A stretch of DNA of 18,537 bases from Campylobacteraceae bacterium (GTDB lineage Bacteria > Campylobacterota > Campylobacteria > Campylobacterales > Sulfurospirillaceae): positions 1 to 18,537 of the forward strand of contig JALUXQ010000052.1 of assembly GCA_027013265.1 (NCBI GenBank), in the 5' to 3' direction. Below the pieces are notes generated by a model. The model made no database searches, was not told where the DNA came from, and saw nothing but the letters and a program-made list of their open reading frames with translations. The position numbers and the translations under genes were made by a program. Positions 14,306 through 18,537 of this stretch are shown one piece after another. Position 1 is the stretch's first letter. Each line of letters opens with the position of its first letter.

Positions 14306-14992
14306 TTATTTACTATTATCTAGTCCTAACACATATCCATGCCCCTTAATAGTTCTAATGTCTACACCTGGAATCTTTTTTCTGAGTCTAAAAAGTAATT
14401 GGCGACGATTTTTATCATCGACAATTTTTTCATACCAAACCACTAGGTTTAATTGTGTATATGGTACTATTTTATTTATATTTAAGACAAGAATATGTAA
14501 GAAATATTGCTCTTTTTTTGTCAGTAATACAGGTTTTTTATCAAGAAATAAAATCCGCTCTTGTAAATTGTACGCATAGGAGCTACCTATATCTATCAAC
14601 TCTACTGTTTTGCTTTGCTTTTTGTTTCGCATAATAGCGAGCTTGACTTCACGCATAAGGTGTTCTTCAAGATATGGTTTAACCATATAGCTTGCAAACC
14701 TGACATTTATAGCTTTTTTAAGGGTATAGTCATCTTCATATGATGTTAAAAAGATAATAGGTATATTGAAATTCTTTTGTATGATAGTTGCAAGTTCAAT
14801 ACCATCTATTGCTCCTTTTATGTGGATGTCAGAGAGGATAAGATCTATCTTAGTATCTAATAAAGTTAAAAATACATCATCACTATTGGAGCAAACAGCA
14901 ACCACTTTATACCCTGCTCGTTCGAGTACCTTTTTGATTTGATATGCAATGAGTGCCTCATCTTCTATTATAAGTATGTGACTTGTTTTCAT
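14306..14992 (-). CDS. OmpR-type response regulator
   Basis: A 228-aa regulator with an N-terminal receiver (about 4-122): acidic pair E10/D11, phospho-acceptor D55 in LILSDIHIKG, T83/S84 and K105. The IHIKGAIDGIELA stretch is of the receiver type often partnered with HisKA_2 kinases. The C-terminal winged helix (about 148-224) ends with the usual GHGYVL. It is divergent from the sensor kinase at 15092, with which it surely forms a two-component pair. Its ATG lies six bases after a TAAAAT -10, so its mRNA may be leaderless. Tandem TATAAC repeats in front of it recur before the exoprotein gene, marking a probable binding site for this regulator. Confidence 0.92.
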   Translation of the reverse strand: MKTSHILIIEDEALIAYQIKKVLERAGYKVVAVCSNSDDVFLTLLDTKIDLILSDIHIKGAIDGIELATIIQKNFNIPIIFLTSYEDDYTLKKAINVRFASYMVKPYLEEHLMREVKLAIMRNKKQSKTVELIDIGSSYAYNLQERILFLDKKPVLLTKKEQYFLHILVLNINKIVPYTQLNLVVWYEKIVDDKNRRQLLFRLRKKIPGVDIRTIKGHGYVLGLDNSK

Positions 14993-14998
14993 ATGCTT

Positions 14999-15032
14999 AT
15001 TTTACTATTTTATCGTTATATCTACCGTTATA
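14999..15032 (-). promoter_or_regulatory. Response-regulator promoter with tandem TATAAC repeats
   Basis: On the minus strand two 12-base units, TATAACGGTAGA (15032-15021) and TATAACGATAAA (15020-15009), stand directly in tandem. After four bases (ATAG) comes the -10 TAAAAT (15004-14999). The same layout, unit-unit-4 bases-(-10), occurs before the exoprotein gene. OmpR-family proteins bind such direct repeats with about one helical turn spacing. The repeats also lie upstream of the sensor-kinase promoter on the other strand. Confidence 0.6.
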
Positions 15033-15067
15033 TTTTAATTTTTTTCTTGAGTTTATGTCTATTTTTA

Positions 15068-15073
15068 TATAAT
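15068..15073 (+). promoter_or_regulatory. -10 box of the sensor-kinase promoter
   Basis: TATAAT with a weak TTGAGT (15047-15052) 15 bases upstream. The predicted start is near 15080, about 12 bases before the ATG. The TATAAC repeats lie about 36 bp upstream of this hexamer. Confidence 0.5.
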
Positions 15074-15091
15074 CTTTAGTAAGATTGTTGA

Positions 15092-16924
15092 ATGAAATGT
15101 ATTCTAAGATCCTTTTTTGCACTCATTATTTTTATAGTATCGCTACATGCAGAAATTGTGGTCAGCAAAAATCCTGATAGTATTCCTTTGCTGAAAAAAA
15201 GTAAAGTATATATAACCGATATCAATAAAACAGACATCGAGAACCTCATAAAACAACCAGATCTTTTCAAACCTTATCACAAAGATTTTATAAGCAGAGG
15301 ATTTGATGATAAACATGAGATATGGATTAAGTTTACACTCAAAAACCCAACTTCTCAAACAATTGAAAGAGTTGTTAGCTTTAGAAATGTTAATTTAGAG
15401 AGGCTTGTTTTTTATACAGTAGATAAACATAGAGTACTTAATGTGGAATACGATGGATTATTCTATCGTAAAAAGTTTGATGGTATTTTTTTATTGCATT
15501 TTAATATAAAACTTCCTTCTCATGCAGAAAGAATATTTTATTTGAAGGTAAGCAATCAAATGTTTCCACTAAATATAAGCCCTGTATTGAAGACAACTGC
15601 ACATTTTTTACATACGGATATCGATATTCAAATCGCATGGGTATTTTTTGTTACTGTCTTATTTACTGTATTTCTATACAATACCATATTTTTTATATTT
15701 ACAAGAGATTCTATCTACTTCTACTACGCTTTTTATCTTTCAAGTATCTTTTTAGTGCATCAATATCTATATGGACTTTTACTTCATTTTGCCCCTATAG
15801 ATGATCCGATATTTGTCAAAAAACAGATAGACATGAATCTATATTATGGCATATATATAAGCTTTACTATGATTTTATTTATACAGAACTTTTTAGAGAC
15901 AAAACAGTATCCAAAAATCCATAAAATACTCTATCTTATCTTGATACTTAGTGCAATAGAACTTTTTACTATCCCCTACAATCTTCTTTCATGGAAAAGT
16001 ATGTCATTAATCTATTTTACGCTGTCGATTTTCTATTTTTTCGTGGGCGTATATGCTCTTTACAAAAAAAATATATATGCTAAATATTTTGTAATTGCAT
16101 GGGGAATTGCTTTGTTGGGTTGGATGAGTCTTTTTTTTAAAGGTTTAAACATCTTTACGACACTAGCTGAGTTTCCTTATACTTTTGAAGTATGTATAAC
16201 TACCGAAATATTACTCTTCTCTTTTGCTATCTCCAAGCGCGTACATGATGTTTATCAAGAAAGGGAGAGGCTTTCTAAAATATTACAAAACCATAATAAA
16301 CAGTTAGAAAAGATAGTAAAAGAAAGAACATCAGACTTAAAAGTGGAGTTAGACAACAATAAGCTTCTCCTTCAAGAGTTGCACCACAGAATGAAAAACA
16401 ATATGCTTTTTATTTCATCACTATATGCACTCAAACTAGATAATAATGATAAAAAACTCTTGAAGAAACTTCATGATATAGAACGAAAGATATATGCTAT
16501 GAGCAAAGTGCATGAAATGCTTTATGCGCAAAAAAATCTTAGACATATAGATTCTAAAGAGTATTTTAAAAAGGTTCTAGATACGATACAACAAGCTTTT
16601 GATTGTAAACAAATATCATTTTACAGTGAGATAGAGACGAATCTGCAAGTTGAAGATGCTATCTATTGCGGATTGATTGTCAATGAATTGGTGACAAATG
16701 CACTAAAATATGCTTTTGATGAAAAAGGTGGTAATATCTATATAATATTAAAAAGGCAAGATGAAAAAACATTACTCGAAATTGCAGATAACGGTAATGG
16801 CGGTATAGATATAAACTCCTCAGGATTTGGCATAATGATGGTACAAACTTTGGTAAAAGATCAATTAGAAGGAGAGTTGAGTATCAATACGAGACGAGGT
16901 AGTAAAATCTCTATAATTTTCTAA
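15092..16924 (+). CDS. 7TMR-DISM sensor histidine kinase (HisKA_2 type)
   Basis: A 610-aa membrane sensor. Order of parts: signal peptide (1-20, ending SLHA); periplasmic sensory domain of the 7TMR-DISMED2 type (about 25-170); seven membrane helices (about 180-382); a coiled coil (about 385-428); a HisKA_2 phospho-acceptor box ELHHRMKNN (429-437; His431 or His432); and an ATPase domain. The ATPase domain has N-box NELVTNALKYAF (531-542), G1 box DNGNGG (566-571) and G2 GFGIMM (578-583). All catalytic parts are present. The DISMED2 fold resembles carbohydrate-binding domains, so an extracellular ligand is likely but unknown. It is divergent from its response regulator and followed directly by the exoprotein gene, whose promoter carries the regulator's putative repeats. 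Confidence 0.92.
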   Translation: MKCILRSFFALIIFIVSLHAEIVVSKNPDSIPLLKKSKVYITDINKTDIENLIKQPDLFKPYHKDFISRGFDDKHEIWIKFTLKNPTSQTIERVVSFRNVNLERLVFYTVDKHRVLNVEYDGLFYRKKFDGIFLLHFNIKLPSHAERIFYLKVSNQMFPLNISPVLKTTAHFLHTDIDIQIAWVFFVTVLFTVFLYNTIFFIFTRDSIYFYYAFYLSSIFLVHQYLYGLLLHFAPIDDPIFVKKQIDMNLYYGIYISFTMILFIQNFLETKQYPKIHKILYLILILSAIELFTIPYNLLSWKSMSLIYFTLSIFYFFVGVYALYKKNIYAKYFVIAWGIALLGWMSLFFKGLNIFTTLAEFPYTFEVCITTEILLFSFAISKRVHDVYQERERLSKILQNHNKQLEKIVKERTSDLKVELDNNKLLLQELHHRMKNNMLFISSLYALKLDNNDKKLLKKLHDIERKIYAMSKVHEMLYAQKNLRHIDSKEYFKKVLDTIQQAFDCKQISFYSEIETNLQVEDAIYCGLIVNELVTNALKYAFDEKGGNIYIILKRQDEKTLLEIADNGNGGIDINSSGFGIMMVQTLVKDQLEGELSINTRRGSKISIIF

Positions 16925-16936
16925 ATTCTTCAAAAA

Positions 16937-16970
16937 TATAACACCATATATAACGGTAGCTTCCTATAAT
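16937..16970 (+). promoter_or_regulatory. Exoprotein promoter with tandem TATAAC repeats
   Basis: Two 12-base units, TATAACACCATA (16937-16948) and TATAACGGTAGC (16949-16960), are followed after four bases (TTCC) by the -10 TATAAT (16965-16970). Spacing is the same as in front of the response-regulator gene, and the second unit shares TATAACGGTAG with it exactly. The repeats cover the -35 position, as expected for an activator site. Predicted leader about 31 bases. Confidence 0.6.
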
Positions 16971-17007
16971 ATCACAACTGAAAAATTGTAACAATAAGGA
17001 GCACCCC

Positions 17008-18537
17008 ATGAAACCAACACAAGACTACAAATCCCGCTTTAAAATCCTAAAAGGCGGAAAGATAGCCTTAGTTATCTCAGCCCTTAGTACAAATCTCCTT
17101 ATGGCATCTCCAAGCGGAGGAGTAGTAACAAGTGGAACTGCAAATATCTCTCAAAGTGGCAGTGTTACAAACATAAACCAATCAACCTCTAAAGCCACCA
17201 TAAACTGGAATACATTTAATATAGCTTCAAATGAAACAGTAAACTTTAACCAACCAAATATAAACTCTATAACACTTAATCGTGTAACAGGTAATGAAAA
17301 AAGTATTATAAATGGAGCACTGAATGCAACTGGTCAAGTATGGCTTCTTAACTCAAATGGAGTTCTCTTTGGTAAAGGTGCTAAAATAAATACTTCAGGA
17401 CTCTTAGCAACTACAAAAAATATAAGTGATACAGACTTCAATAACAATAACTATATTTTAAAAGGAGATAGTACAAATAGCGTTATAAACTTAGGAAGTA
17501 TAAATATAGCAAATAGTGGATATACAACTCTACTAGCAAACAGTGTCACAAATAAAGGAACTATAAAAGCAATAAAAGGAACCATACACCTTGTAGGTGC
17601 CAACCAAGTAACACTTAACCTAAATGGTAACTCTATGATAAACCTAACAATCGACAAAGGCGTACTCAATGCTCTTGTAAAAAACAGAGGAGCTTTGTAT
17701 GCAAATGCGGGAGAGATATACTTAACTACTAATGCAGTTAATGAACTGCTAAAAGGTGTAGTAAATAACAGTGGTATTGTAGAAGCACAGAGTATAGGAG
17801 ATGTAACAGGAAAAATAGAACTTTATGCTCATGGTGGAGAAGCTCAAGTTGGAGGAACACTTAAAGCAAATGATGGTTTTATAGAAACAAGTGGTAAAAG
17901 CTTTAGTATAGCAGACAATACTCTTGTTCAAACAGGAAACTGGCTTATAGACCCTACTAATGTTACAATAGACAGTGCACTAGCTTCATCACTTCAAACT
18001 CAACTCTCATCTGGTAATGCACAAGTTACTACTGCAAGTTCACATTCAGATAGTGGAGATATAAATGTTAACTCTACTATTAACTGGAACAAAAACACTT
18101 TAACTCTACATGCTGATAATGATATAAATATAAATGCAACACTTAATGCAACTCTTACAGCAGGACTAGCATTAGAGTATGCACAAAGAACAATGACTGG
18201 AACTTATAATGTTAAGTCTCCTGTTAATATTGCTTCTACTGGTAGTTTTTCTACTAAGAAAGGTTTGTCAGGTACGAAGAAAACATATTACATCATAACT
18301 ACCTTGGGAACACTTACTACGGCTAAGAATAGTAGCCTGCAATCAATTAGCACTACTGGCTTGCAGCTCAAACCTTATATTTTAGGTGCAAATATTGATG
18401 CAGTTGCAACAAAAACATGGGATAGTGGAAAAGGGTTTACTCCGATTGGTGAAAATTCTAGTTTTAAATTTATACAAACATTTGATGGCTTGGGTCATAC
18501 CATTTCCAACCTTTTTATTAATAGAGTCAGCAGTAGT
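17008..18537 (+). CDS. Two-partner-secretion exoprotein (TpsA, filamentous haemagglutinin-like), 3' end outside window
   Basis: The frame is open from ATG 17008 (AAGGA seven bases upstream) to the window end, 510 codons without a stop. A basic N-terminus and signal peptide (cleavage probably after LLMA, about 33) lead into the TPS/haemagglutination-activity domain (about 38-200), with NWNTFNI at 66-72 and NSNGVLFGKGAKINTSGLLA at 115-134, the secretion signal read by a TpsB pore. Next come beta-helix-like repeats rich in N, T and S, then GNWLIDPTNVTI at 310-321. The last part (about 457-506) is LGANIDA, GFTPIG and FDGLGHTISNLFINR, a GLUG-type repeat seen in large adhesins. Neither TpsB nor the end is visible. 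Probably a secreted surface adhesin; function beyond that unknown. Confidence 0.9.
   Translation, partial: MKPTQDYKSRFKILKGGKIALVISALSTNLLMASPSGGVVTSGTANISQSGSVTNINQSTSKATINWNTFNIASNETVNFNQPNINSITLNRVTGNEKSIINGALNATGQVWLLNSNGVLFGKGAKINTSGLLATTKNISDTDFNNNNYILKGDSTNSVINLGSINIANSGYTTLLANSVTNKGTIKAIKGTIHLVGANQVTLNLNGNSMINLTIDKGVLNALVKNRGALYANAGEIYLTTNAVNELLKGVVNNSGIVEAQSIGDVTGKIELYAHGGEAQVGGTLKANDGFIETSGKSFSIADNTLVQTGNWLIDPTNVTIDSALASSLQTQLSSGNAQVTTASSHSDSGDINVNSTINWNKNTLTLHADNDININATLNATLTAGLALEYAQRTMTGTYNVKSPVNIASTGSFSTKKGLSGTKKTYYIITTLGTLTTAKNSSLQSISTTGLQLKPYILGANIDAVATKTWDSGKGFTPIGENSSFKFIQTFDGLGHTISNLFINRVSSS

Noticed and set aside
17451..17931. Minus-strand open frames 17451-17669 and 17749-17931
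   Set aside because: Antisense to the continuous exoprotein frame, with no ribosome site or family features.
1..18537. CRISPR array, tRNA, rRNA or intact insertion sequence
   Set aside because: No regularly spaced repeats, cloverleaf with a recognisable TPsiC arm, rRNA core sequence or transposase frame was found by reading both strands.

Overview
The window looks like a piece of a Campylobacterota (Epsilonproteobacteria) chromosome, most like Sulfurimonas or a close relative. The evidence is low GC, AT-rich extended -10 promoters, and protein families and gene order typical of the group. These include UPF0763/DUF2603 next to hemN, hemN followed by a GlpC-like iron-sulfur protein, a divergent ribA/hemB pair, and a Wolinella-type fumarate reductase frdCAB with all haem, flavin and Fe-S ligands conserved. 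I place it from remembered family features, not from a search.

Layout. (1) Positions 1-2344, minus strand: a tightly overlapping operon ribA > yigZ/IMPACT > rsmG > PP0621-family small membrane protein > unknown 123-aa protein, with a possible further gene starting at the left edge. (2) 2345-2450: overlapping divergent promoters. (3) 2451-7483, plus strand: hemB-argF-DUF2603-hemN-(Fe-S protein), almost without gaps, joining haem synthesis with arginine synthesis. (4) 7484-8351: lgt with its own extended -10 promoter. (5) 8352-12116: a leader region and frdCAB, the menaquinol:fumarate reductase, closed by a hairpin terminator. (6) 12117-12391: a 317-bp gap (from 12075) holding a frameshifted fragment of a type I restriction-modification methyltransferase gene (hsdM). 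(7) 12392-14273, minus strand: a small stress-type module of tetR regulator, AhpD/carboxymuconolactone decarboxylase-like protein and MdaB-like quinone reductase, with three copies of one dyad operator at the two promoters. (8) 14306-16924: a divergent two-component system, with an OmpR-type response regulator on minus and a 7TMR-DISM/HisKA_2 sensor kinase on plus. (9) 16925-18537: promoter and first 510 codons of a large two-partner-secretion exoprotein (TpsA/filamentous haemagglutinin-like), running off the right edge.

The left two thirds is housekeeping and energy metabolism in conserved order; the right third is accessory. The two most interesting signals are regulatory. First, TATAAC-N6-TATAAC direct repeats sit 4 bp upstream of a -10 hexamer both at the response-regulator gene and at the exoprotein gene, which suggests the two-component system controls itself and the secreted adhesin. 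Second, a 16-bp dyad overlaps both the tetR promoter and the AhpD-like/mdaB promoter, which suggests an autorepressed electrophile- or quinone-response circuit. No tRNA, rRNA, CRISPR array or intact mobile element was seen.
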